Assembly (NCBI RefSeq): GCF_900184255.1
Contig: NZ_LT854640.1
Location: forward strand, 1,634,156-1,698,155
DNA: 64,000 bases
Source of the DNA: Haloimpatiens massiliensis
Lineage (GTDB): Bacteria; Bacillota; Clostridia; Clostridiales; Clostridiaceae
Direction of reading: 5' to 3'
Below, piece by piece: positions 53,446-62,666 of the stretch. Numbering within the stretch: position 1 is the first letter of the stretch; each line of letters opens with the position of its first letter. A model generated the notes under the pieces. The model worked only from the letters and a program-made list of their open reading frames with translations, did not search any database and was not told where the DNA came from. Both the position numbers and the translations under genes were made by a program.

Positions 53446-53985
53446 TTAGTAATTGGAATTGTCAAATCTAAATATTAATTTATACCCATCAAATGTTTCA
53501 CCAAACTTTTCTTCATATACGCCCTTGGTATAATTTGAAACGGTCTTTCTCCAAAATTTTTGTCCTCGTATATTTTTTTTAGATGAATTAGTATAAAGCT
53601 CCCATTTACCTTTAAATTTATCAAATATTTTTGAAGCTGCATGGGAGCCTATTCCTTGTCCTCTAAAAGGTCTAAGTAAAAAGAATTCGTTAACATAATA
53701 ATCTGTTCCTTTTGATGTATATGGTGGCGTTGCCACAAGCATAAATCCTGCTGGTATTTCATCTACGAGAATTAAAAAAGGATAGAGACAATTAGGTTTC
53801 TCCCACCATATGTTAAACACTTCATTTTGATCTGATAAGGTTTTATAGTCATTACTTTCTTCAAAAACTCCATGCTTATTAGGCAGAAATCCATAATGTT
53901 CTGAAAGGTCATGAAGGTATAAAGGATAGAGATTATTAATAATATAAGCATTTTCTTTTGATGTTAATATTAGTTTTATATTCAT
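53446..53985 (-). CDS. GNAT family N-acetyltransferase
   Basis: A 179-residue acetyltransferase. The acetyl-CoA loop motif FRGQGIGSHAASKIF is clear near residue 110, preceded by the beta strands PFLILVDEIPAGFMLVATPP and YVNEFFLLRP. The start at 53985 (MNIKLILTS) has AAGGAGC seven bases upstream; the frame extends further but has no ribosome site there. Substrate unknown. It is divergent from the purine-riboswitch locus. Confidence 0.83.
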   Translation of the reverse strand: MNIKLILTSKENAYIINNLYPLYLHDLSEHYGFLPNKHGVFEESNDYKTLSDQNEVFNIWWEKPNCLYPFLILVDEIPAGFMLVATPPYTSKGTDYYVNEFFLLRPFRGQGIGSHAASKIFDKFKGKWELYTNSSKKNIRGQKFWRKTVSNYTKGVYEEKFGETFDGYKLIFRFDNSNY

Positions 53986-54265
53986 AGTTAGTGCTCCTTC
54001 TATAGTTATATAATTTTGATTATTGGCAGACCCTTGTGAAATATTCTCAGAGGTCTGATTTATTTTACCATTGTTGCCATGATTTAAATATAGCATAAAT
54101 GTTATATTCTCTCAATTTCATAAATGGTTCGGAATTGATTTTAAATGATGAATTTCCATGAATAATAGAGATAAATGTCTAATAAATGCGTACGATACTG
54201 AAAACAATGTTGAAAATGTTCGTAATAAGTGATAATATTTATTATGTTATAAAATAAAATATTCG

Positions 54266-54410
54266 CTCTTATATAATTCTGATAATAAGGTTCAGAAGTT
54301 TCTACAGGGTAGCCACAAACTACTTTACTATAGGAGAAGTTAATGAATTACATGTATGTTCTATAACTTATCTCCTTCTGACATTAAGAGTAAATATGAT
54401 TGAAGGGAGA
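54266..54410 (+). promoter_or_regulatory. guanine-type purine riboswitch acting on translation
   Basis: The aptamer spans 54266-54336: P1 CTCTTATA/TATAGGAG, P2 TTCTGA/TTCAGAA with a GATAATAAGG-type loop, conserved GTTTCTAC junction, and P3 AGGGTAG/CTACTTT. The ligand-reading base in ACTAT is C (54328), the guanine/hypoxanthine class. Downstream, TCTCCTTC (54371-54378) can pair with the P1 3' strand AGGAGA or with the ribosome site GAAGGGAGA (54402-54410). Bound purine should free TCTCCTTC to mask the ribosome site, switching translation off. Confidence 0.85.
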
Positions 54411-54418
54411 AAAAAAAT

Positions 54419-55483
54419 ATGGATTTATGGAAAGACATTTTATCAATTTTCAGTGTACTTTTAAATGGATTGCCTCAGGGACTTTTAGCATTATCCTTTG
54501 GTTTTGCATCTGTTCCTACGGCTTTTGCATTTCTAATGGGTGCTGCTGGTAATGCAATAACAGGGAGTGTAGTGCCTATATCATTTCAAGCTGAAACAAT
54601 TACTTTAGCTGGTACTATGGGGGACAACCTTAAAGAAAGACTTTCAATGATTTTTTATGGAGGTTTGATAATGGCCTTCATTGGATTATTAGGCTTAATG
54701 AGTAAAATAACAGATTTTATTGGTCCAGTTATAACAGCTGGAATGATGGCTGGAGTCGGAATTATGCTAGCTAAGGTTTCTATAGAAATGGCAAGAAAAA
54801 ATAAAATCATAGGATATATTTCTATAGCTTCTGGAGTAATAACACATCTATTTACGAAAGATTTAGTTTACACTATTGCAGTATCTGTAATAATATCAAG
54901 TATCGTATACAATATCTTAGGTAATAAAAAGAATGAATCGCTTATTATAGAAAGGGAAAAAATAACATTAAAAAAACCATCTTTTAGCTTAAAAGTATTA
55001 AGAGGAGCTATGAGTATGGTGTGTCTTAATATAGGTGCAAACATAGCCTTTGGAAATATTACTGGTCAGCTGGCAAGTCGTAAGGTAAATATAGACCATG
55101 TATCAATAATAAGTTCATTAGCTGATATGAGTTCTTCTCTTTTCGGTGGAGCACCTGTGGAAACTATAATTTCAGCAACAGGAGGATCACCTAATCCTAA
55201 AATCAGCGGTATTGTAATGATGTTACTTATGGCTGCAATACTATTTGCAGGTCTTCTACCTAAAATAGGTAAATATATTCCCGCAGAATCTATAGCAGGA
55301 TTTTTATTTGTACTAGGTGCGATAGTTACAGTTCCTATTAATGCAGCAGCTGCTGTTACATCTAATACGTTAAATGGAACACTTATAGGTGGAGTTACAA
55401 TGACAGTAACGGCTATAACAGATCCATTTGTCGGCATGATTTCAGGATTATTAATGAAAATATTATTACCTATGATAGGGTAA
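54419..55483 (+). CDS. purine permease-like transporter (NCS2 type, riboswitch-controlled)
   Basis: A 354-residue membrane protein of about ten helices. Stretches such as VPTAFAFLMGAAGNAITGSV, FIGPVITAGMMAGVGIMLA and LFGGAPVETIISATGG resemble NCS2/AzgA-like purine transporters, although it is shorter than classical members (about 430). A purine riboswitch covers its ribosome site and a phosphoribosyltransferase follows after 17 bases, so uptake of guanine, hypoxanthine or xanthine is a strong inference. ATG 54419 has GAAGGGAG upstream. Confidence 0.8.
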   Translation: MDLWKDILSIFSVLLNGLPQGLLALSFGFASVPTAFAFLMGAAGNAITGSVVPISFQAETITLAGTMGDNLKERLSMIFYGGLIMAFIGLLGLMSKITDFIGPVITAGMMAGVGIMLAKVSIEMARKNKIIGYISIASGVITHLFTKDLVYTIAVSVIISSIVYNILGNKKNESLIIEREKITLKKPSFSLKVLRGAMSMVCLNIGANIAFGNITGQLASRKVNIDHVSIISSLADMSSSLFGGAPVETIISATGGSPNPKISGIVMMLLMAAILFAGLLPKIGKYIPAESIAGFLFVLGAIVTVPINAAAAVTSNTLNGTLIGGVTMTVTAITDPFVGMISGLLMKILLPMIG

Positions 55484-55499
55484 ATGGAGGGGAAATTAT

Positions 55500-56066
55500 A
55501 TGAATAAATATTATGAATTAAATGTATGTGGTGTTAAGCGTAATCTTCCAATTATTAAAATAAATGAAGATTTAGCCATTGCTAGCTTTGTAATCCTTGG
55601 GGATACAGAACTTATATCTAATGTTGCTTCAGCTATAGCGGAAAAGTTACCAAGTGTTGATGTATTAGTTACTGCTGAAGCTAAGGGAATTCCATTAGTT
55701 TATGAAATATCAAAAATATTAAATATGAAAGGGTTTATTGTTGCAAGAAAGAGTATAAAGCCTTATATGAAAAATCCTATATGTGACGAAGTAATTTCTA
55801 TAACCACTCAGAAAAAGCAGTTGTTATGTCTTGATGGTGTAGATGTAGATAAAATTAAAGGTAAAAGAGTAGCACTAATTGATGATGTAATAAGTACAGG
55901 GGAATCATTAATTGCAATGGAAAGATTAGTGGAAAAAGCAGGAGGGATTATAACTGCAAAGGCTGCAATTTTAGCAGAAGGAGAAGCATCTAAAAGGAAG
56001 GATATAATATTTTTAGAAAAACTACCTTTAATGGCTCCAAATGGTCAAGTATTTTCTGAGATGTAA
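55500..56066 (+). CDS. purine phosphoribosyltransferase (adenine/xanthine type)
   Basis: A 188-residue type I PRT. The PRPP-binding motif is VALIDDVISTGES near residue 125; the N-terminal half has DVLVTAEAKGIPLVYEISK, the apt/xpt-like pyrophosphate loop. It converts a free base and PRPP to the nucleotide monophosphate. It follows the riboswitch-regulated permease in the same operon, so salvage of the imported base is expected. The guanine-class riboswitch suggests guanine, hypoxanthine or xanthine rather than adenine. Confidence 0.85.
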   Translation: MNKYYELNVCGVKRNLPIIKINEDLAIASFVILGDTELISNVASAIAEKLPSVDVLVTAEAKGIPLVYEISKILNMKGFIVARKSIKPYMKNPICDEVISITTQKKQLLCLDGVDVDKIKGKRVALIDDVISTGESLIAMERLVEKAGGIITAKAAILAEGEASKRKDIIFLEKLPLMAPNGQVFSEM

Positions 56067-56365
56067 TTCAAAATATATATAAACTCCTTGATGAATGAAA
56101 TAATGATTGCATTTTAAAGTTACACTTATATATGTTCTATTATATTTAGTTATGAAGTAAACTTTTATGTAGCATGTGATTTTTTAACTTAAGTACTCAG
56201 TTTTTTTAATCTATTGAGAATATAGGTGTTTAATGGTAATATGAAGTAAACTTAACATTAAATAAATATTATTGTTAGCTATACTAATATGAATTTGATA
56301 TTAGGTCGATTTTATGCTATTTAGGACATGTATAATTGAAAATAGAGTAAAAGGGAGATGAACTA
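56067..56365. other. intergenic region, nothing recognised
   Basis: AT-rich spacer between the salvage operon and the PHP phosphatase gene. I see no hairpin with a T run or clear promoter. Confidence 0.35.
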
Positions 56366-57151
56366 ATGATTAAGGAGTTAGCAGATTATCACATACACTC
56401 TAGATATTCTTTTGATTCAAAAGAAAAAATTGAGAATATATGCGAAAAAGCCATAGATATGGGATTAAGTGAAATATGTATGACAGAGCATTTTAGCGTT
56501 TTAGATTACGATCCAAGTTATGATTTTTTTGAGCATGAAAAATACAGAAAAGACATTGATGAAACCAAAGAAAAATATAAATTTCCTATTAAAAGAGGCT
56601 TAGAAATCGGTGAGGGACATATAAAAAAACAAGAGATAAAAAAAATTATTGATAAATTTGATTTAGATTTTATTATTGGTTCTATACATAATATAGGTAC
56701 TCTTACTTTACGTAAATCATTACATAAGTATGGAGAAGAGGAAACTTATAAAAGATATTTTGAAGAGGTTAAAAACATTGCAGCCCAGGCAGATTATGAT
56801 GTTCTTGGTCATTTAGATTTAGTTCAGAGATATGCAATGGAAGAATTTCACAGTTTGTATAATTTGCAGGATTATGAAAGACAAATTAGTGAGATATTAG
56901 AAATTATTATAGAGAGAGGTAAGGGAATAGAAGTTAATACATCCTCACTTTATAAGGAATACAAAAAGACTTTTCCAAGGCTCTCCATACTAAAGACTTA
57001 CTATAGTATGGGTGGAAGAATTATAACGGTAGGTTCTGATGCACATAAATCAAATAGAGTAGGAGAAGGCATAAAAGAAGTTTATGAAATTTTAGCTAGC
57101 GTAGGTTTTTCTTCTGTGGCAAAATTCAGCAAAAGAAGCTTAATAATGTAA
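56366..57151 (+). CDS. PHP-domain phosphatase (HisK-type histidinol-phosphatase-like)
   Basis: A 261-residue PHP phosphoesterase. Metal-binding motifs in order: DYHIHSRYS at the N-terminus, CMTEHFSV, GLEIGEGH, IIGSIHNI, DVLGHLDLV and VGSDAHKSNRVG. This matches HisK-type enzymes that hydrolyse histidinol phosphate, but no his genes are near, and other PHP proteins with the same motifs act on different phosphate esters. GGGAG precedes ATG. It lies between the purine salvage operon and the MurNAc locus and seems monocistronic. Confidence 0.8.
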   Translation: MIKELADYHIHSRYSFDSKEKIENICEKAIDMGLSEICMTEHFSVLDYDPSYDFFEHEKYRKDIDETKEKYKFPIKRGLEIGEGHIKKQEIKKIIDKFDLDFIIGSIHNIGTLTLRKSLHKYGEEETYKRYFEEVKNIAAQADYDVLGHLDLVQRYAMEEFHSLYNLQDYERQISEILEIIIERGKGIEVNTSSLYKEYKKTFPRLSILKTYYSMGGRIITVGSDAHKSNRVGEGIKEVYEILASVGFSSVAKFSKRSLIM

Positions 57152-57183
57152 AAAAACTTTAAATCGCTGCTAAAAGTATACTA

Positions 57184-57212
57184 TTGACAATTTATTTTTA
57201 AGAATATATAAT
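57184..57212 (+). promoter_or_regulatory. consensus sigma-A promoter of the EIIA/antiterminator genes
   Basis: TTGACA and TATAAT are separated by exactly 17 bases. The antiterminator leader follows about 16 bases downstream. Confidence 0.8.
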
Positions 57213-57227
57213 CATGGTATAGATAAC

Positions 57228-57276
57228 GTGTTACTGTTAAATCAGGCATGAGTTGTGAAAACTCGTGCCTTTTTTG
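57228..57276 (+). promoter_or_regulatory. ribonucleic antiterminator (RAT) overlapping a terminator, first copy
   Basis: GTGTTACTGTTAAATCAGGC is a BglG-family RAT. Its end overlaps a terminator in which GGCATGAGTT pairs with AACTCGTGCC before TTTTTT. Binding of the antiterminator encoded at 57832 would let transcription pass, giving induction by its PTS sugar and positive autoregulation. Confidence 0.88.
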
Positions 57277-57325
57277 TTGAAAGAATAGCAATGATATAGA
57301 GGTATTTTACAGGAGGGGGACATGC

Positions 57326-57802
57326 ATGTTTAATATTTTCAAGAAGAAATTTAATATAAAATCTCCAGTGGATGGGAAGATTATAGAATTAGAGAAGGTA
57401 CCCGATGAAGTGTTCTCTCAAAAAATGGTTGGTGATGGATTTGCAATAGAACCTACAGGAAGTATAATAAGTGCTCCTGCAGATGGAAATTTAAAGATGA
57501 TTTTTCAAACCAATCATGCCTTTGCAATAGAGTGTACTAATGGAATACAATTATTGATTCATATTGGGTTAGATACTGTTAATTTAAATGGCAGTGGTTT
57601 TAAAAGATTAATTGAACCTGGAGAAAGTGTAAAAATTGGTCAGCCTATTGTAGAAATAGATAATAAGACTATTAGAGAAAAAGGATATTCATTAATTACA
57701 ATGGTAGTAATAACAAATATGGAAGAAATAAAGGAATTTGAAAAAAATAATTTAAATATTGTTAAGGCTGGTGAGGAGACAGTAATAACTTATAGAACTT
57801 AA
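57326..57802 (+). CDS. PTS EIIA-Glc-type phosphocarrier
   Basis: A 158-residue EIIA of the glucose family. The phosphorylated His lies in IQLLIHIGLDTVNL and the second active His in TNHAFAIECTNG; the N-terminal INIKSPVDGKI start is typical. It would accept phosphate from HPr and pass it to the EIIB domain of the MurP-like transporter encoded downstream, which has no EIIA domain of its own. GGAGGGGG precedes ATG. First gene of the locus. Confidence 0.88.
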   Translation: MFNIFKKKFNIKSPVDGKIIELEKVPDEVFSQKMVGDGFAIEPTGSIISAPADGNLKMIFQTNHAFAIECTNGIQLLIHIGLDTVNLNGSGFKRLIEPGESVKIGQPIVEIDNKTIREKGYSLITMVVITNMEEIKEFEKNNLNIVKAGEETVITYRT

Positions 57803-57831
57803 TTTTGAAATAAGATTAAGGGGGCATAGTT

Positions 57832-58674
57832 ATGTTTAGAGAAAAATATAGAATTATTAAATCCTTTAATAATAATGTAGTACTTTGTGTAAACGTTAAA
57901 AGAAAACAGGAATGTATATTAATAGGAAAAGGTGTTGGTTTTGGAGCAGTACCAGGAAATATCTTAAAGTGTTCAGAAAATATTAAAAAACAATTTTATC
58001 TTGAGGATGGAAGCAATAAGAATAATTTCATTAATTTAACCGATAGGATTGATAATAATATTGTTGGAGTTACTGAAGAAATAATTGCAGATATATCCTA
58101 TCAAATAAGTAATAAAAATCTAAATGAAAAGATTCATACTGCGCTTTTGGATCATATAAATTTTGCTATTAAGAGGAGTAATAACAATATTGAAATTAAA
58201 AATCCATTTTTATACGAAATTAAATTTTTATATAAGAATGAATATAGTATAGCTTTAAAAGCATTAGAAGCAATTAATAAAAAGTTAGAATTAAAGCTTC
58301 CCGTAGATGAAGCAGGATTTATAGCTATGCACATTCATGCAGCGATAAATAATGTTGAAGTTTCAAAGGCAACATTATATACAACTATGATAAATGATAT
58401 GATTATTTTTATTGAAGAAAAGATGGATAAAAAAATAGATAAAGAAAGTGTAGAATATGCAAGATTGGTTACGCATTTAAGATTTGCCATAGACAGAGTG
58501 AAGAAGAAGATTAATATCCAAAATATATTGTTAGAAAATATAAGAAATACTTATAAAAGATCCTACAGTATTGCAGAAGAACTTAGTAAAAAGATTTATG
58601 AAGAATATGATGTAGCTTTTCCTGAGGGAGAAATAGGATATATTGCTGTACATCTTGAGAATATACTTAAATAA
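57832..58674 (+). CDS. BglG/LicT-family transcription antiterminator
   Basis: A 280-residue regulator: an N-terminal CAT RNA-binding domain (about 1-60; FNNNVVLCVNVKRKQECILI, GFGAVPG) and two PTS regulation domains with conserved His (LLDHINFAIKR, AMHIHAAINN, LVTHLRFAIDR, IAVHLENIL). It should bind the two RAT leaders in this locus and be controlled by PTS phosphorylation. GGGGGC precedes ATG. It is co-transcribed with EIIA. Confidence 0.9.
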   Translation: MFREKYRIIKSFNNNVVLCVNVKRKQECILIGKGVGFGAVPGNILKCSENIKKQFYLEDGSNKNNFINLTDRIDNNIVGVTEEIIADISYQISNKNLNEKIHTALLDHINFAIKRSNNNIEIKNPFLYEIKFLYKNEYSIALKALEAINKKLELKLPVDEAGFIAMHIHAAINNVEVSKATLYTTMINDMIIFIEEKMDKKIDKESVEYARLVTHLRFAIDRVKKKINIQNILLENIRNTYKRSYSIAEELSKKIYEEYDVAFPEGEIGYIAVHLENILK

Positions 58675-58772
58675 AGTAATGTAATTTATAATTGTTGAAT
58701 ATATTGACAATTAATTTGATAAATAGGATATTTAATATAAATATCTAATTTATATATTTTAATACAGAAAGT

Positions 58773-58846
58773 GTGTTACTGGTAATGCAGGCATGAGCTT
58801 AGAAAAAATAGAGTGGTATACTCTATTTTCTGAGCTCTTTTTATTT
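58773..58846 (+). promoter_or_regulatory. RAT and terminator, second copy, before the MurP gene
   Basis: GTGTTACTGGTAATGCAGGC repeats the RAT of 57228. The following terminator pairs GAGCTTAGAAAAAATAGAGT with ACTCTATTTTCTGAGCTC before TTTTTATTTT. A TTGACA lies at 58704 but a matching -10 box is unclear. Confidence 0.88.
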
Positions 58847-58874
58847 TATTATTATTTTAAAGGAGGAATTATTT

Positions 58875-60224
58875 ATGGCTAATTCATTAAGTCCTAAAAC
58901 TATTGCTGAAAATATATTGGCATTAGTAGGTGGAAAGGAAAATGTAGTTTCTGTAGCTTATTGCATGACTAGGTTAAGACTATCCTTTGTAGAACTAGAG
59001 AAAGTAGACATTGATGCATTAAAAAAAGTTGAAGGGGCTATGGGAGTTGTAGAGCAAGCGGGTCAAGTGCAAATTGTTCTTGGACCAGGAAGAGTTGCAA
59101 AAGTTGCAAAAGAATTTGGAGAAATCTCTAATATGGAAGTTGGAGAATTAGATGAAGCAAAATTAAGACATGATGAAATTAAAGCAAAAAATGCTACACC
59201 ATTTAAGCTATTATTGAGAAAAATTTCAAGTATCTTTATTCCTTTAATACCTGCATTTATTGCTTGTGGTCTTATAATGGGAATTAATAACATTGCTGTT
59301 AAAGCAACCGCTGGAGCTTTTGCAAAAACAACAGTAGGAGGTATTCTTGGTGTTGTAGGTGGAGCAGTATTCTTTGGATTAAATCTTTTTGTAGGTGTAA
59401 ATGCTGCTAAAGAATTTGGTGGTTCACCAATGCTTGGAGGTACTATGGCTGCAGTAATTACTCATCCAGGGCTTCCAAATGTGATGATTGGTGGTAATCC
59501 TCTAGTACCTGGTCGTGGTGGAATTATAGCAGTGCTTTTAGTAGTTGCTTTTTCAAGTTGGCTAGAAAAGAAAATAAGAAAGCATATTCCAGAAGTATTA
59601 GATTTATTAGTAACTCCATTATTAGTAGTATTAATTTCAAGTTTTGCTGCTATATTTATTCTGCAACCAGCAGGTGGAATAATATCTGAATCTATAGGAA
59701 CAGCTGTTAAGGCTGCAATTAAAGGTGGTGGAGCTATAACTGGTTTTGTATTAGGTGGTACCTTCCTTCCATTAGTTATGACAGGTTTACATCAGGGGTT
59801 AACTCCAATTCATGCAGATTTACTAAAAACAACAGGAGAGAATTTACTTCTGCCAATATTAGCTATGGCAGGTGCAGGACAAGTAGGTGCTTCAATAGCA
59901 GTTTATTTTAAAACTAAAAATAAAAGATTGAAGAAAACCATTGCATCAGCTCTTCCAGTTGGAATAATGGGAATAGGTGAACCATTAATATATGGTGTAA
60001 CATTGCCACTTGGTAAACCATTTTTAGGTGCATGCATAGGTGGTGCATTTGGTGGGGCTTGTCAAGCAGGATTAAAAGTTGCATCTATAAGTATGGGCTT
60101 ATCAGGTATTCCATTGGCAGCTATAGTAAATACTCCGGCATTTTATTTAATTGGTGTCTTAATATCTTATGTTGCTGGATTTGGTGCTACTTATCTTCTT
60201 GGATTTGAAGATCCAATAGAGTAA
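58875..60224 (+). CDS. murP: PTS EIIBC, MurNAc-specific (MurP-like)
   Basis: A 449-residue fused EIIBC. The EIIB domain (about 1-90) has the phospho-Cys in VAYCMTRLRLSF; EIIC follows with about eight to ten helices and hallmark MTGLHQGLTPIHADLL and GIMGIGEPLIYGV. No EIIA domain is attached, which matches the separate EIIA gene. Assignment to N-acetylmuramic acid uptake rests on the downstream MupG- and MurQ-type genes. AAAGGAGG precedes ATG. It is controlled by the RAT leader in front. Confidence 0.88.
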   Translation: MANSLSPKTIAENILALVGGKENVVSVAYCMTRLRLSFVELEKVDIDALKKVEGAMGVVEQAGQVQIVLGPGRVAKVAKEFGEISNMEVGELDEAKLRHDEIKAKNATPFKLLLRKISSIFIPLIPAFIACGLIMGINNIAVKATAGAFAKTTVGGILGVVGGAVFFGLNLFVGVNAAKEFGGSPMLGGTMAAVITHPGLPNVMIGGNPLVPGRGGIIAVLLVVAFSSWLEKKIRKHIPEVLDLLVTPLLVVLISSFAAIFILQPAGGIISESIGTAVKAAIKGGGAITGFVLGGTFLPLVMTGLHQGLTPIHADLLKTTGENLLLPILAMAGAGQVGASIAVYFKTKNKRLKKTIASALPVGIMGIGEPLIYGVTLPLGKPFLGACIGGAFGGACQAGLKVASISMGLSGIPLAAIVNTPAFYLIGVLISYVAGFGATYLLGFEDPIE

Positions 60225-60260
60225 GGATTATAAGTGATTTTAAATAATATAGTGAAATAT

Positions 60261-60292
60261 GGAGATAGTATCATTAATGAAATACTATCTCC
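60261..60292 (+). terminator. intra-operon hairpin between murP and mupG
   Basis: GGAGATAGTAT pairs with ATACTATCTCC around CATTAATGAA. The T stretch after it is poor, so it may stabilise the upstream mRNA or only partly terminate, lowering expression of the enzymes relative to the transporter. Confidence 0.6.
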
Positions 60293-60326
60293 TTTAATTA
60301 AACTAAATTTTTAGGAGGATAGAACA

Positions 60327-61412
60327 TTGGCTAAAGGGATTTCAGTATTTGTGGGTATGGATTATAGCTTAGAAGAAAATTTAAATTATATAAAATATGC
60401 ACATAGCAAAGGAGTTACAAGAATATTTACTTCACTACATATTCCAGAAGCAGATTATAAGAAAGCTGTGGAGGAATTTATTAAAATTACAAAGCTTGCA
60501 GATAGTTTGGGCATGAAAATAATAGCAGATATCTCACCAAGGGCATTTTCGTATTTAGGAGCAGACATAAATAACCTTAAAGCTTTAAGTGATTTGGGTA
60601 TATATGGAATAAGAGTTGATTTTGGTTTTACGCCTGAAGAGATTGCGAGTTTTACAAGAAATCCTTATGGATTAAAAGTAGAAATTAATGCAAGCACTGT
60701 TACAGAGAGATTTTTACAGGAGTTTGAAAAATTTAATCCGAATTTTCAAAGTATGATGGCATGCCATAATTATTATCCTAGACTTAATACGGGCATTTCT
60801 CTAAAAACTTTTCAAAATAAAAATAATCTACTAAAAAAATATAATGTTGAAGTATCTGCATTTATACCTTCCTTAGTAAATAAGAGAGGACCTATTTATG
60901 AGGGCTTGCCAACATTGGAAATACATAGATTTATGAGCCCTAAAACTTCAGCTAAACACCTTTTTGCATTGGGAGTTGATACTGTAATTTTTGGAGATAG
61001 TATACCTTCAATGGAGGAAATAGATAGCTTAGGATGTTTAAATGAAAAAATAATAGAATTAGAAATAGAAACCTATACCGATAATGAGATAGAAAGAAAT
61101 ATTATATTTAATGTATGTCATGAAAATAGATCAGATTGCGCTGAAGATGTAATTAGATCAACTAGTTCTAGAACAACTTTAAATGAGAATGATGTAATTT
61201 TACCTCATAATAATGTGGAGAGAAAAAGAGGATTTATAACTATTGATAATAAAGAATATTTAAGGTATTCTGGAGAATTGCAATTATGTAAAAAAGATCT
61301 TTCGGCAGACAAAAGGGTAAATGTTGTGGGAAAAGTAGTTAAAGAGGAAGAATTTTTATTGGATTATATAGAGGAAGAAACTAAGTATTGTTTTAGAGAA
61401 AAAAGACAATAG
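60327..61412 (+). CDS. mupG: MupG family 6-phospho-N-acetylmuramidase
   Basis: A 361-residue DUF871/MupG protein. The N-terminal TIM barrel has ISVFVGMDYSLEENLNYIKY, ITKLADSLGMKIIADISPRA, VDFGFT and ACHNYYPRLNTG; the C-terminal 120 residues form the family's small beta domain. In Gram-positive peptidoglycan recycling MupG cleaves MurNAc-6P-GlcNAc to MurNAc-6P and GlcNAc, suggesting the transporter may import the disaccharide. TTG 60327 is supported by AGGAGG eight bases upstream. It lies between murP and murQ. Confidence 0.88.
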   Translation: MAKGISVFVGMDYSLEENLNYIKYAHSKGVTRIFTSLHIPEADYKKAVEEFIKITKLADSLGMKIIADISPRAFSYLGADINNLKALSDLGIYGIRVDFGFTPEEIASFTRNPYGLKVEINASTVTERFLQEFEKFNPNFQSMMACHNYYPRLNTGISLKTFQNKNNLLKKYNVEVSAFIPSLVNKRGPIYEGLPTLEIHRFMSPKTSAKHLFALGVDTVIFGDSIPSMEEIDSLGCLNEKIIELEIETYTDNEIERNIIFNVCHENRSDCAEDVIRSTSSRTTLNENDVILPHNNVERKRGFITIDNKEYLRYSGELQLCKKDLSADKRVNVVGKVVKEEEFLLDYIEEETKYCFREKRQ

Positions 61413-61561
61413 TAGGGTTTATGTACATAACCTGTGACAATATTTTAAATATGTTTATAAATTTTATTTATGCATTAGAAGTAAATTTCATAAGTGGAAG
61501 GAGAATTTTCACATATCCATAGTAGAGTAGTGGTTAAAATAAATACTTAGGAGTGGTCATA

Positions 61562-62476
61562 ATGAAAATTGAGAAATTGGAAAAATTAATTACAGAAGGA
61601 AGAAACTCGAATACTTTGGACATAGATAGGTTAAGTACAATACAAATGGTAGAAAGGATAAATGATGAAGACACTAAGGTACCTATAGCTGTAAGAGAAG
61701 CAAGGGTTAATATAGCAAAAGCTATTGATATTATATCAGAAAGATTGTCTAAAGGGGGAAGATTAATATATATTGGAGCAGGTACTAGCGGAAGACTTGG
61801 TATATTAGATGCCTCAGAATGTCCTCCTACCTTTGGGGTAGATTTTGAAATGGTTCAAGGTATTATAGCAGGAGGGTATGGAGCAATATTTAAGGCAGTA
61901 GAAGGGGCAGAAGATAGCTTAGAAGGTGGAAAAAAAGATTTGATGGAAAGAAATTTAACAAGCAAAGATGTGGTTTGTGGTATTGCGGCTTCAGGTAGAA
62001 CGCCCTATGTTATAGGTGGAATGAAATACGCTAAAGAAATTGGTGCAGCAGTTATTAGCGTTACGGCAAATCCTGAATGTGAAATGTCAATGATTGCAGA
62101 TGTTCCTATTGGAGTAAATGTTGGTCCAGAAGTTATAACTGGTTCTACCAGATTAAAAGCAGGAACTGCACAAAAGCTTATACTTAATATGCTTACAACT
62201 GGTACAATGATAAAATTAGGAAAAGTTTATGGAAATTTAATGGTAGACGTTAAAGCCTCAAATGAAAAGTTAGTAGCAAGAGCCAAAAGAATAGTTATTG
62301 AGGCTACAGAAGTTAGTGAACAAGAAGCAGAATCAGTGCTGATAAAAACTAATTATGATGTTAAATTAAGCATACTTATGATAATAACTGGACTGAAACA
62401 GGAAGAAGCTGCTAAAATACTTCATAAGAACAATGGATATGTACAAAATGCTATAGATGATGCTAAAAATTTTTAA
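61562..62476 (+). CDS. murQ: N-acetylmuramic acid 6-phosphate etherase
   Basis: A 304-residue SIS-domain lyase that splits the lactyl ether of MurNAc-6P to GlcNAc-6P and D-lactate. Signature stretches are LIYIGAGTSGRLGILDASEC, GGYGAIFKAVEGAEDS, VCGIAASGRTPYV and TGSTRLKAGTAQKLILNM. ATG 61562 is preferred over GTG 61553, with AGGAGTGG upstream. A 150-base gap from mupG may hold its own promoter or just untranslated sequence. It completes the MurNAc catabolic set; nagA/nagB are not in the window. Confidence 0.92.
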   Translation: MKIEKLEKLITEGRNSNTLDIDRLSTIQMVERINDEDTKVPIAVREARVNIAKAIDIISERLSKGGRLIYIGAGTSGRLGILDASECPPTFGVDFEMVQGIIAGGYGAIFKAVEGAEDSLEGGKKDLMERNLTSKDVVCGIAASGRTPYVIGGMKYAKEIGAAVISVTANPECEMSMIADVPIGVNVGPEVITGSTRLKAGTAQKLILNMLTTGTMIKLGKVYGNLMVDVKASNEKLVARAKRIVIEATEVSEQEAESVLIKTNYDVKLSILMIITGLKQEEAAKILHKNNGYVQNAIDDAKNF

Positions 62477-62527
62477 ATTCGTAGTATCCTTGACATTGTA
62501 TTTTAAACTTAATATAATCATATAGGT

Positions 62528-62666
62528 AGAGGGAGTAACTTGCTTTTTTAAGTATCAAAGTCGTCAGTACGGAATATTTTCCCGGCTTTGTTGGCATCAT
62601 TTGTTTAGTGAGACTCTACAATTAAGTTTTTTATGTAAAAAACTTAATTGTAGAGTTTTTTTTTAT
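62528..62666 (+). promoter_or_regulatory. yybP-ykoY Mn2+ riboswitch with terminator
   Basis: GAGGGAGTAACTTGC, then ATCAAAGTCGTCAGTACGG, and CCCGGCTTTGTTGGCATC are the conserved blocks of the yybP-ykoY manganese aptamer. A terminator follows at 62611-62666: ACTCTACAATTAAGTTTTT pairs with its complement before a run of nine T. Known members turn on Mn or cation exporters when Mn is high, which fits the CaCA exchanger 28 bases downstream. Confidence 0.9.

Noticed and set aside
53283..53465. 60-codon reverse-strand ORF
   Set aside because: It overlaps the end of the GNAT gene, runs into the terminator hairpin, and has no ribosome binding site; composition looks non-coding.
58704..58740. promoter before the second RAT
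   Set aside because: TTGACA is present but no acceptable -10 box at 16-18 bases; transcription may come from upstream instead.
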